A stretch of DNA of 5,433 bases from Lachnospiraceae bacterium UBA7060 (GTDB lineage Bacteria; Bacillota; Clostridia; Lachnospirales; Lachnospiraceae), in assembly GCA_002493835.1 (NCBI GenBank), contig DLAA01000150.1, positions 1-5,433 on the forward strand, given 5' to 3'. Each line of letters starts with the position of its first letter. Position 1 is the first letter of the stretch. A model generated the notes under the pieces. The model saw nothing but the letters and a program-made list of their open reading frames with translations. It made no database searches and was not told the origin of the DNA. This document shows positions 1 through 5,397 of this stretch, one piece after another. Position numbers and translations under genes: made by a program.

Positions 1-319
1 CCCTATGGGCAGGCTCCAGTCCGTGATCGGAGGCAAATGGAAAATCCTGATCTTATGGTATGTGTCCTTTTACAAAGTCCAGCGGTTCGGGGAACTGATG
101 CGCCGCCTTGACGGCATCACGCAGTCCACGCTCACAAAGCAGCTCCGGGAACTGGAAAGTGACGGTTTCCTCCACCGGGAGATTTACAGGGAAATCCCGC
201 CGAAGGTGGAATACTCACTTACCGAATTCGGGGAGAGCTTCATCCCCGTCCTGCAGACCATGATGGCATGGAGCGAGACATACCTCTGCCCTGACTGGCA
301 GAACCCCTATGAAAAATAA
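1..319 (+). CDS. HxlR-family winged-helix transcriptional regulator (5' end missing)
   Basis: This is a DNA-binding regulator of the HxlR (DUF24) family; members bind as dimers and often respond to aldehydes, quinones, disulfide or other redox stress. Seen: the family core IGGKWKILILW near the start, the helix-turn-helix region with ITQSTLTKQLRELESDGFL, a wing with PPKVEYSLTEFG, and the C-terminal dimerisation helix (LQTMMAW). The in-frame ATG at 5-7 is unlikely to be the true start. The codon before it is Pro, and family members usually carry Cys-Pro just before this point, so this ATG sits inside the conserved CP-x motif and the real start lies left of the window. The Cys codon itself is cut by the edge, so a redox cysteine cannot be confirmed. 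The gene faces the ABC operon convergently and ends with TAA. Its base composition is GC-richer than the operon. Family assignment is firm; effector and targets are unknown. Confidence 0.9.
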   Translation, partial: PMGRLQSVIGGKWKILILWYVSFYKVQRFGELMRRLDGITQSTLTKQLRELESDGFLHREIYREIPPKVEYSLTEFGESFIPVLQTMMAWSETYLCPDWQNPYEK

Positions 320-414
320 TCCGTTCTTGCACGAAACGACTATAAGCACAAACCCAAACCGCCGTGTAAGCATATTACCTCTGATTCCCCCGCTTTCCAA
401 GCAATTTCCCTTAT

Positions 415-446
415 CAGGCCACCCGGCCTGCCTGCGGAAAAGGCAG
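415..446. repeat. pair of overlapping small inverted repeats
   Basis: CAGGCC (415-420) and GGCCTG (425-430) form a perfect 6-bp stem around ACCC. Overlapping it, CTGCC (428-432) and GGCAG (442-446) can form a 5-bp stem, so the two are mutually exclusive. CCGGCCTG at 423-430 recurs at 516-523, giving a third pairing option. No U-run follows on either strand. Role unknown; possibly part of the terminator region. Confidence 0.45.
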
Positions 447-485
447 ACCGCCGCATATGGCGGATGATGGCCATAGTGCGGCGGT
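447..485. terminator. long 15-bp hairpin between convergent genes, possible bidirectional terminator
   Basis: ACCGCCGCATATGGC (447-461) pairs with GCCATA (470-475) and TGCGGCGGT (477-485), giving 15 base pairs with one bulged base (476) and an 8-base loop (462-469). It is the strongest hairpin in the window. Neither strand has a classic U-run directly after it; on the - strand a TTTT follows after about six bases. It lies about 130 bp past the HxlR stop and about 45 bp past the ATPase stop, as expected for a shared terminator, but a relic of a mobile element is also possible. Confidence 0.5.
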
Positions 486-496
486 TGATTCTATCT

Positions 497-517
497 GGTG
501 TTAATCCATATAACACC
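497..517 (-). terminator. hairpin just downstream of the ABC ATPase gene
   Basis: GGTGTTA (497-503) and TAACACC (511-517) form a perfect 7-bp stem with a 7-base loop, 12 bp past the stop codon of the ATPase gene. The base run after it on the - strand is not U-rich, so it is not a canonical intrinsic terminator. It may protect the 3' end of the transcript or work together with the larger hairpin beyond it. Confidence 0.4.
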
Positions 518-529
518 GGCCTGACTATT

Positions 530-1288
530 TCACAAGTCCAACATTGCATCTGATATGATACGTATGCTTTCCTGCTGTTTTGAATGATTCTCCATCTGCT
601 TCATGATCTTCCCATCTTTTATGAATAAGATTCTTCTGGCATAGCTTGCAACCACCGGGTCATGCGTCACTACCACAACCGCTTTTTTCTTCCGGCCATT
701 TATTTCTGCAAAATAATCCATAATTTTTTTTGCTGATACCGTATCTAAATTCCCGGTCGGCTCATCTGCCAGAATGATATCCGGCTCATTAGACAATGCC
801 CTTGCAATTGCTACCCGCTGCTTTTCCCCGCCGGAAAGTTCATAGGGATATTTTTTCAAAAGGCCCGATATTTCCAAAAGGTCAGCATTCCTGTCAACAA
901 CTGCCCGCATATCCCGGTACTTTGTTTTATTCAGCACCATCGGGATCATGATGTTCTCCTCAACAGACAGATTGTCCATTAGATTAAAATCCTGGAATAC
1001 AAAGCCGATCCTGTTTTTTCTAAGTTCCGCCAGTTGGTCTGAACTGAGCCTCCGTACATCGACATCCTCATAAAACACCTTCCCTTTGGTTGGTTTATCA
1101 ATGGTTCCCATGATTTTCAACAGTGTCGTCTTCCCACACCCGGAATGCCCCATGATGCCTATAAAATCACCCTTTTCCACATGAAAATCAATTCCCCGTA
1201 AAACGGGATATTCCCTGTCCCCGGCTACTTTATTCACGATGGAATGGTTATAACTTTTCCTCAGCCCACATATATTTACCAGACTCAT
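530..1288 (-). CDS. ABC transporter ATP-binding protein, BceA/MacB type
   Basis: This is the cytoplasmic ATPase that powers the adjacent FtsX-type permease. All nucleotide-binding motifs are intact: Walker A GHSGCGKT (47-54), Q-loop glutamine 99 in FVFQDFNLM, signature LSGGEKQ (151-157), Walker B IILADE (171-176) with catalytic Glu176, the NLD D-loop (180-182) and switch His209 in VVVTHDP. The stretch FVFQDFNLMDNLSVEEN and the ADEPTGNLD box are typical of the MacB/LolD/BceA subfamily, which works with FtsX-fold permeases by mechanotransmission and not by classic import. The length of 252 aa is normal. The start follows an AGGAG eight bases upstream that overlaps the permease stop codon, so the two genes are probably translationally coupled. 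It is the last gene of the operon. The substrate cannot be read from this subunit. Walker A has His-Ser and Cys where the subfamily often has Pro-Ser and Ser; the catalytic lysine is kept. Confidence 0.95.
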   Translation of the reverse strand: MSLVNICGLRKSYNHSIVNKVAGDREYPVLRGIDFHVEKGDFIGIMGHSGCGKTTLLKIMGTIDKPTKGKVFYEDVDVRRLSSDQLAELRKNRIGFVFQDFNLMDNLSVEENIMIPMVLNKTKYRDMRAVVDRNADLLEISGLLKKYPYELSGGEKQRVAIARALSNEPDIILADEPTGNLDTVSAKKIMDYFAEINGRKKKAVVVVTHDPVVASYARRILFIKDGKIMKQMENHSKQQESIRIISDAMLDL

Positions 1289-1296
1289 TCCGTATT

Positions 1297-1302
1297 CTCC
1301 TA
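1297..1302 (-). promoter_or_regulatory. ribosome binding site of the ATPase gene fused to the permease stop codon
   Basis: On the - strand the sequence reads TAGGAG, then eight bases, then ATG. The UAG that ends the permease is also the first part of the Shine-Dalgarno AGGAG. A ribosome finishing the permease therefore sits directly on the next initiation site, which fits 1:1 coupling of the two subunits. Confidence 0.8.
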
Positions 1303-3105
1303 TTCATTCATAATAATTTTCGTATTCTTTTTAAGCACCATTTTTTTTATCCAGCAAAAGTACATGACATTGAAACCCACAAATATGATTTGGAATGGTA
1401 TGTACTTACATATATAATATTCAAAGGCCATATCACTTCCAGCCATTTCCGCCGCCATGTATACGCCCGACAATAAGAGTGACAAAACAACCGGTATTTC
1501 CATCAGCTTCCTGTATTCCGAGGACATGGCCTTATAGATTGATTTCTCCGACATGCCAATATGGTACAGAATCCTGTACTTCTGATTTAAAAACGGCATA
1601 TCTCCCTGCAGCTTCAATGCAAAGATTCCAAAAAAGGAAAAAATGCAGAAAACTCCTGCGAATATACTGATAATCTTGACATAAACCATATTTTCATCCG
1701 CATCTTTTAAGAACGCACATCTCCAAAATATATCCGTCCCATTTTCCTGAAAGCAGTATCCATACTGTTCAAATTCTTTCTGCATGCTTCCATTTTTAGC
1801 GAAAATGCTATACACTTCATCCTGATAGTCCGCAACAGCCGCCTCCGGCAATACGGCAAACTGCCAAAGGCAGTCCGGCTGTTCCGTCCCGAAAACAACT
1901 TCATTCTGCCCTTTTGTAACGGTAAAAACCTTTTCTTCACTTAAACAGATAAATTCCGGCTTTTCTATATCCAGCATCGTAGATTCATTTATCCATACAG
2001 CCTCTGTATCTTCCAGACGTAATTCCTGTGCTGTCAGCCGGCTGTAATCCCTGTCCGATATGCAGAAAACAGCCGTTCCATTGTATAGATATCCTTTTAC
2101 TGCCGGTATCTCAATCCCGTCCCTGCCCACCATTTCCCGTGCCATATCCTTCATGCCGCCGTCTTGTATGACTCCTACAAAACCATAGGGGTATACCGGG
2201 CTGTCCACATCTTCCGGCATCCGTGAAATCACGGACCCACCCGTAAAGTACAGGACTGCAAAACTAAGCACCAGCATAATAAACAGCAGCCTGCAATTAC
2301 TTTTAAACTGATAATAAAATTCATTTAATGTGACCATATGTTTATAATAAAAATTCTTAAACAGCTTCAGCAGCATCAACACCAGGCTGCCGCCATATGA
2401 CATAACCATGTATACCCCGGCCAGACATATGCCCATACTAATGAAACGATATGGAAGTCCACTTTCCCTTAACAGACGCATCGAGGCAATGATGAGAACG
2501 ATTCCCCCAATTACCAGAAAGCAGGTTCTGTTATGCCTCCCCTCCTTTTTCGTTTCCCTCAGCCGCATTTCTGACAGATTCCTTTTGCAAAAATACAATA
2601 ATACCAATGGATATTCTAACAGGAAAAGCATAAGGTTTACTTTCATAACCAATTTGATAACCTGAACAACATCAGCCACGGAAACCGCAACCAGATATTG
2701 AAATAAGCCAAGAATAAACAAAAGCAGGGCGGAAAACAGCCCTCCTGCCAAGATACCCAAAACCACAGAAAAAGCATAAATTAATAGAAATTCCACAGAA
2801 AAAAATTTGAATATAAATTTTCTGCTGCTTCCCAGCATGAGCAGCAGGCTGTAATCTTTGTTCTTTGTCCTGACATAATACGCTGTTGAGTAAAGGACAA
2901 AACAGATGGACATCACCCCCGCCGCCAAAAAGAACATGGTGCAGAGCCAGTTCATGCTGCCGGTTTTTTCGTTCAGCCCATACTTGTCATTTACCATAAA
3001 AGCAGTCCCAAAAACCATCTCCAATGCAACTGACAGAATGATGCTGAAAGAATAAAGCAGCATATTTTTCTTATCCATATTTTTGTAAACCATTTTTGCA
3101 AGCAT
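1300..3105 (-). CDS. ABC transporter permease, BceB/FtsX type
   Basis: This is the membrane subunit of the transporter. Hydrophobic segments fit ten helices at about 17-38, 54-77, 103-133, 155-173, 195-208, 222-246, 271-290, 476-498, 536-553 and 570-588. A hydrophilic domain of about 185 residues (291-475), predicted to face outside, lies between helices 7 and 8. That layout matches BceB-type permeases, which recognise peptide antibiotics such as bacitracin or lantibiotics at the lipid II cycle. Two FtsX-like modules are visible: one around YVRTKNKDYSLLLMLGSSRK (78-96) with helices 3-4, the other around LNQKYRILYHIGMSEK (506-521) with the last helices. The outside domain has five cysteines (348, 387, 412, 451, 463). 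At 601 aa it is slightly shorter than BceB of about 646 aa. AGGAGGG lies seven bases before the ATG. Family is firm; substrate is unknown, and antimicrobial-peptide detoxification or sensing is an inference from topology. Confidence 0.92.
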   Translation of the reverse strand: MLAKMVYKNMDKKNMLLYSFSIILSVALEMVFGTAFMVNDKYGLNEKTGSMNWLCTMFFLAAGVMSICFVLYSTAYYVRTKNKDYSLLLMLGSSRKFIFKFFSVEFLLIYAFSVVLGILAGGLFSALLLFILGLFQYLVAVSVADVVQVIKLVMKVNLMLFLLEYPLVLLYFCKRNLSEMRLRETKKEGRHNRTCFLVIGGIVLIIASMRLLRESGLPYRFISMGICLAGVYMVMSYGGSLVLMLLKLFKNFYYKHMVTLNEFYYQFKSNCRLLFIMLVLSFAVLYFTGGSVISRMPEDVDSPVYPYGFVGVIQDGGMKDMAREMVGRDGIEIPAVKGYLYNGTAVFCISDRDYSRLTAQELRLEDTEAVWINESTMLDIEKPEFICLSEEKVFTVTKGQNEVVFGTEQPDCLWQFAVLPEAAVADYQDEVYSIFAKNGSMQKEFEQYGYCFQENGTDIFWRCAFLKDADENMVYVKIISIFAGVFCIFSFFGIFALKLQGDMPFLNQKYRILYHIGMSEKSIYKAMSSEYRKLMEIPVVLSLLLSGVYMAAEMAGSDMAFEYYICKYIPFQIIFVGFNVMYFCWIKKMVLKKNTKIIMNE

Positions 3106-3112
3106 TGCACTT

Positions 3113-3120
3113 CCCTCCTA
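3113..3120 (-). promoter_or_regulatory. ribosome binding site of the permease gene fused to the regulator stop codon
   Basis: TAGGAGGG on the - strand includes the UAG stop of the winged-helix gene and a full AGGAGG, followed by seven bases and ATG. It has the same design as the permease-ATPase junction. The site is strong and its spacing optimal, which supports the chosen permease start. Confidence 0.8.
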
Positions 3121-3411
3121 GGCTTCCATGCTTTTCAGCACCTTTTCAAGCATCTCCACATATTCCTTAAAATTAGAGATGCCTGTTTCCGTAAGCATGT
3201 ATGAACTCTGCGGCTTTTTACTTACAAATTCTTTTTTACAACTGATGTAACCCCATTCCTCTAATTTCAAAAGCTGCGCTCCCAGGTTGCCAGAGGTTGC
3301 GTCCGTATATTTTTTTAACTCAGAAAAACTTTTTTCTCCCGTAATCAGTGCCGATATCACGGAAAGCCTCAATTTATTGCCAAATACCTCCGGCATTGAA
3401 GAAATCTCCAT
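3118..3411 (-). CDS. small winged-helix transcriptional regulator (HTH_34-like), probable autorepressor of the operon
   Basis: This is a 97-aa one-component DNA-binding protein. Seen: an N-terminal helix with EVFGNKLRLSVISAL, an HTH with SFSELKKYTDATSGNLGAQL where GNLGAQLLKLEEWGYI (41-56) is the recognition helix, a wing (57-72) with KKPQSSYMLTETG, and a C-terminal amphipathic helix (79-95) probably used for dimerisation. This pattern matches the 'winged helix DNA-binding domain' family (HTH_34), related to MarR/ArsR proteins. It has no obvious ligand domain or metal-binding cysteine pair. It starts one base after the stop of the membrane-protein gene, with AAGGAG nine bases upstream inside that gene. 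Being part of the operon it probably controls, it is the best candidate to bind the inverted repeat at 4084-4102. Family is well supported; target and signal are inferred. Confidence 0.88.
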   Translation of the reverse strand: MEISSMPEVFGNKLRLSVISALITGEKSFSELKKYTDATSGNLGAQLLKLEEWGYISCKKEFVSKKPQSSYMLTETGISNFKEYVEMLEKVLKSMEA

Positions 3412-3412
3412 G

Positions 3413-4069
3413 CTATCTTTCTCCTTTTCTTTTCAGATGGATTCCAAGCAGTATCATCCCTGCCGAAACAATAATGCCTGTTAAAATGCTGTCGATACCT
3501 ACATTTACATTATTTCCGAGTATACTCCCCACTTTGATTTCAATCCCCATCCCCGACAAAAGCATATATAAGACCACAATCAGAAAAGCAGCCCGCTGTA
3601 TTAGCTTATCCTGTATCACAAAGCCTAAGACTAAGCATCCGATCAGAGGAAAAAGGAATGTTAAAGTCTTTTGATAAAAATAAACATCCTGTTTCCCAAA
3701 ATTTACAGCCGAAAAGAATATGCGGAAAACTTCTCCTCCAATCAGGAGAGTCCCCCAAATATTGATCATGCTTAAACTCAAAGCATTATTTCGGTTTTTT
3801 AACTTATGCCGGTAAATAATAAACAAAACAACATACCCTAATACCGATATGTAATTAAGCCCCCTGAAAAGCATCCAGACCGCATATTCCACATGGTCCA
3901 TCCTTTTTATTATCTGGAACAGGGTAACATATAATAAGCACGTCACCGTGTTTATCATGCCAATAGAAATAAAAAAATTGGCTATCCTCGAAAAATCATT
4001 CTGGGTTCTGTCAATTACTTTTTTGATCAAGTTTACTTCTTCAATTGCTTCTGTAACATTCTGCATCAT
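3413..4069 (-). CDS. six-helix integral membrane protein of unknown function, first gene of the ABC operon
   Basis: I do not recognise a named family. The 218-aa protein begins with a charged, probably cytoplasmic amphipathic stretch of about 28 residues (TEAIEEVNLIKKVIDRTQNDF). Six hydrophobic segments follow at about 29-54, 71-87, 99-121, 134-153, 159-174 and 190-211, and the protein ends in a basic tail HLKRKGER. No signal peptide, enzyme motif or kinase domain is visible. It is the promoter-proximal gene, with an excellent AGGAGG six bases before the first of two tandem ATGs (4067-4069 and 4064-4066; either could be used). Only one base separates its stop from the regulator start. By position it could be a sensor passing a membrane signal to the small regulator, an accessory subunit of the transporter, or an immunity-like protein. 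These are inferences from context only. Confidence 0.85.
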   Translation of the reverse strand: MMQNVTEAIEEVNLIKKVIDRTQNDFSRIANFFISIGMINTVTCLLYVTLFQIIKRMDHVEYAVWMLFRGLNYISVLGYVVLFIIYRHKLKNRNNALSLSMINIWGTLLIGGEVFRIFFSAVNFGKQDVYFYQKTLTFLFPLIGCLVLGFVIQDKLIQRAAFLIVVLYMLLSGMGIEIKVGSILGNNVNVGIDSILTGIIVSAGMILLGIHLKRKGER

Positions 4070-4075
4070 CGTTTT

Positions 4076-4084
4076 CCTCCTTTT
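4076..4084 (-). promoter_or_regulatory. strong ribosome binding site of the leading membrane-protein gene
   Basis: The - strand reads AAAAGGAGG, six bases before the first ATG and nine before the second. It matches the anti-Shine-Dalgarno sequence fully and supports the annotated start. It abuts the operator palindrome. Confidence 0.85.
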
Positions 4085-4102
4085 AGTCTATTTTATAGAC
4101 TA
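4084..4102 (-). promoter_or_regulatory. perfect inverted-repeat operator at the operon transcription start
   Basis: TAGTCTAT-AAA-ATAGACTA on the - strand is a perfect 8-bp inverted repeat with a 3-base spacer, centred about 16 bp downstream of the -10 box. The predicted transcription start (about 4102) falls at its upstream edge. The 11-bp centre-to-centre half-site spacing suits a dimeric winged-helix repressor contacting one DNA face. The downstream-encoded 97-aa regulator is the obvious candidate. The stem is AT-rich and lacks a U-run, so an RNA terminator is unlikely. Direct sequence evidence is strong; the identity of the binding protein is inferred. Confidence 0.8.
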
Positions 4103-4108
4103 CTCTAT

Positions 4109-4136
4109 ATTATAGTTCAGTTTTATATTTTGTCAA
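4109..4136 (-). promoter_or_regulatory. SigA-type promoter of the ABC operon
   Basis: On the - strand a perfect -35 box TTGACA (4131-4136) and a perfect -10 box TATAAT (4109-4114) are separated by 16 bp, one less than optimal. The spacer is AT-rich. The -10 box lies inside a small symmetric element, CTATA-A-TATAG. Such a consensus promoter would be strong without repression, which fits the operator immediately downstream. Confidence 0.88.
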
Positions 4137-4332
4137 GGCATTCTTTCTAAAATCATAGCTGAAACTGAGCTGTCCCCAGCACTCCCCCTTTAAACCGTGC
4201 TATGCTGCAAACATCCCAAAATTCCTGTAGATTCTATATCACAGAATCATTGAACGACCTGAAGCCATCTCGAATCAAAAATGTACCGTCTACCTTTTAG
4301 AACGCGCGCCCGCTGGGCTGGGCGCACTCAAC
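4137..4332. other. intergenic region between the ABC promoter and the oxidoreductase terminator
   Basis: I see no convincing gene here. It contains a 6-bp inverted repeat, GATTCT (4230-4235) and AGAATC (4243-4248), and a - strand stretch around 4169-4200 (GCACGGTT followed by a G-run and a short GNRA-capped hairpin) that vaguely recalls a decayed group II intron end. The right end holds a very GC-rich hairpin, annotated separately. Composition changes sharply within this stretch, consistent with an old junction. Confidence 0.5.
4304..4327 (-). repeat. GC-rich hairpin downstream of the oxidoreductase terminator
   Basis: On the - strand GTGCGCCC and GGGCGCGC form an 8-bp stem with one G-U pair around the 8-base loop AGCCCAGC. 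On the + strand that pair becomes C-A, so the structure is better as - strand RNA. No U-run follows. The loop side contains CCAGCCC, complementary to GGGCTGG in the terminator upstream, so the two structures could compete. It may be a backup transcription end. Confidence 0.45.
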
Positions 4333-4360
4333 AAAAAAAGAGCCGTCATCCAGCCCTTTT
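4333..4360 (-). terminator. intrinsic terminator of the oxidoreductase gene
   Basis: Six bases past the oxidoreductase TAA the - strand reads AAAAGGGCTG, loop GATGA, CGGCTCTTTT, followed by more T (seven in a row in total). The stem is 10 bp with two G-U pairs and its end merges with the U-run, the classic Rho-independent form. It isolates the oxidoreductase transcript from the ABC operon promoter further downstream. Confidence 0.85.
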
Positions 4361-4365
4361 CTCAT

Positions 4366-5397
4366 TTATTCCATCTCCCTGAACGTGCCAGCCATTCCTC
4401 CCACAAGGCTCCACTGGCGCTGCATATAGGATTTCAGATTTTCCGTGCTTTGCCGATATGCCTCACAAGCCATTGACGGATTATCAAAATGCTCCATGAT
4501 CGCACAGGCGGCGCAGTCCCCACTCTCCATCCCTGCAGATATGCCCTCGCCCATCGGGTTTAAGAACCCAGCGACTTCCCCAACGAAAAAGATACGCCCC
4601 ACACCGTAGTCTACACGGCATCCCGGACGGATATGCGGCATCAGCCACTTCTCTTCCTTCGTCTGCCTGCTGATACGCAGGTGGTGCTTTTCCTCCATAT
4701 AGGCAATGAATCGCCCGTAATAATGCCCGATCTTATCCATATCCTTCACGGAAACGCCAAGCACCAGCAGGTCATCCTTTACATTGAACCACGCATCATA
4801 CTCCGAAAGCTCCGGCTGCAGGTACGCATAGAAGTAATGCGGGTCTAAGTCTATGCTGCCCTCGTTAAATGTCTGAAATGTGGTTATGTATCCGGGAACC
4901 TCCCCGGTGATCTTCCGCTTTAATGTCCCGACAACACCCTCGCCGTCAATCACATACCTTGCGCTTTCCGTATAATCACTTTCCCCATGCAGACTGATTT
5001 CCACAAATCCGTCCTTTTCCGTGCAGGAAAGAGCCGCCACGCCGTCCCTGACCTCTGCGCCGCTCTCCTTTGCTTTCCCCGCAAGCCACCCGTCAAAATG
5101 GCTGCGCCATACATTCAGCCCCTCCTGCTCGAAGCGGTATTCCTTCCCTGCATCATTTGTGAAGATCATTCCCTTGTTATCTGTCGGGGTACACATGGCG
5201 AACTCCGGCACGGTTTCCCCGAAATACTTCCTTACAAACTCCATTGATTTCTTTATCAGTACGCCCGAACAGGACTTGTACCTTGGCATCTCGAATTTTT
5301 CCACCAAAAGAACCTTATAGCCTTTTTCCGCTAAAACCTTAGATGCCGTGCATCCCGCAGGCCCCGCGCCGACCACTATCACATCATACATCTGCAT
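4366..5397 (-). CDS. FAD-dependent oxidoreductase, geranylgeranyl reductase-like family
   Basis: This is a flavoprotein of the group that includes geranylgeranyl reductases and related FAD monooxygenase-fold enzymes, which reduce or hydroxylate lipid or aromatic substrates. Seen: the Rossmann dinucleotide motif VGAGPAG (9-15) with acidic Glu33 at the end of strand 2 for the FAD ribose; the family box PRYKSCSGVL (38-47); WRSHFDGWLAGKAKESGAEV (97-116), matching the conserved R-x-x-FD-x-WL region; a DGEG segment (151-154); and the second FAD motif FFVGEVAGFLNPMGEGISAG (270-289). Family members often have GD where this has GE. The length of 343 aa is a little short for the family (about 370-400). 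AGAGAGG lies five bases before the ATG at 5395-5397; an ATG two codons later is an alternative start. No promoter is visible in the 36 upstream bases, so it is probably transcribed with a gene beyond the edge. Substrate unknown. Confidence 0.88.
   Translation of the reverse strand: MQMYDVIVVGAGPAGCTASKVLAEKGYKVLLVEKFEMPRYKSCSGVLIKKSMEFVRKYFGETVPEFAMCTPTDNKGMIFTNDAGKEYRFEQEGLNVWRSHFDGWLAGKAKESGAEVRDGVAALSCTEKDGFVEISLHGESDYTESARYVIDGEGVVGTLKRKITGEVPGYITTFQTFNEGSIDLDPHYFYAYLQPELSEYDAWFNVKDDLLVLGVSVKDMDKIGHYYGRFIAYMEEKHHLRISRQTKEEKWLMPHIRPGCRVDYGVGRIFFVGEVAGFLNPMGEGISAGMESGDCAACAIMEHFDNPSMACEAYRQSTENLKSYMQRQWSLVGGMAGTFREME

Larger units (their letters stand above)
320..529. other. convergent intergenic region with several hairpins
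   Basis: This gap lies between the stop codons of two convergent genes. Nothing in it looks like a credible gene; the short open frames have no ribosome binding site or recognisable motif. Its left third (about 320-410) has no structure that I can see. The right two thirds hold a run of inverted repeats, annotated separately, that probably end transcription from one or both sides. Confidence 0.6.

Noticed and set aside
5..7. ATG at 5-7 as the true start of the HxlR gene
   Set aside because: The frame stays open to the window edge, and the ATG falls at the conserved residue just after the family's Cys-Pro motif, so the N-terminus lies outside the window.
340..549. A 69-codon open frame on the - strand overlapping the end of the ATPase gene
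   Set aside because: It has no ribosome binding site, covers the hairpin cluster, begins inside the ATPase gene and shows no recognisable motif; it is open because of GC-rich palindromes.
2408..2665. Open frame on the + strand inside the permease gene
   Set aside because: It is a shadow of the permease coding sequence, without a start signal or protein-like composition. The same applies to the other + strand frames within 1395-5320.
4084..4102. Operator palindrome read as a transcription attenuator hairpin
   Set aside because: The 8-bp AT-rich stem has only a 3-base loop and is followed by the ribosome binding site, not a U-run; position at the start site fits an operator better.
4230..4248. 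GATTCT / AGAATC inverted repeat as a terminator or protein-binding site
   Set aside because: It is a short AT-rich stem with a 7-base loop, no U-run, and no promoter nearby on either strand; such repeats are expected by chance.
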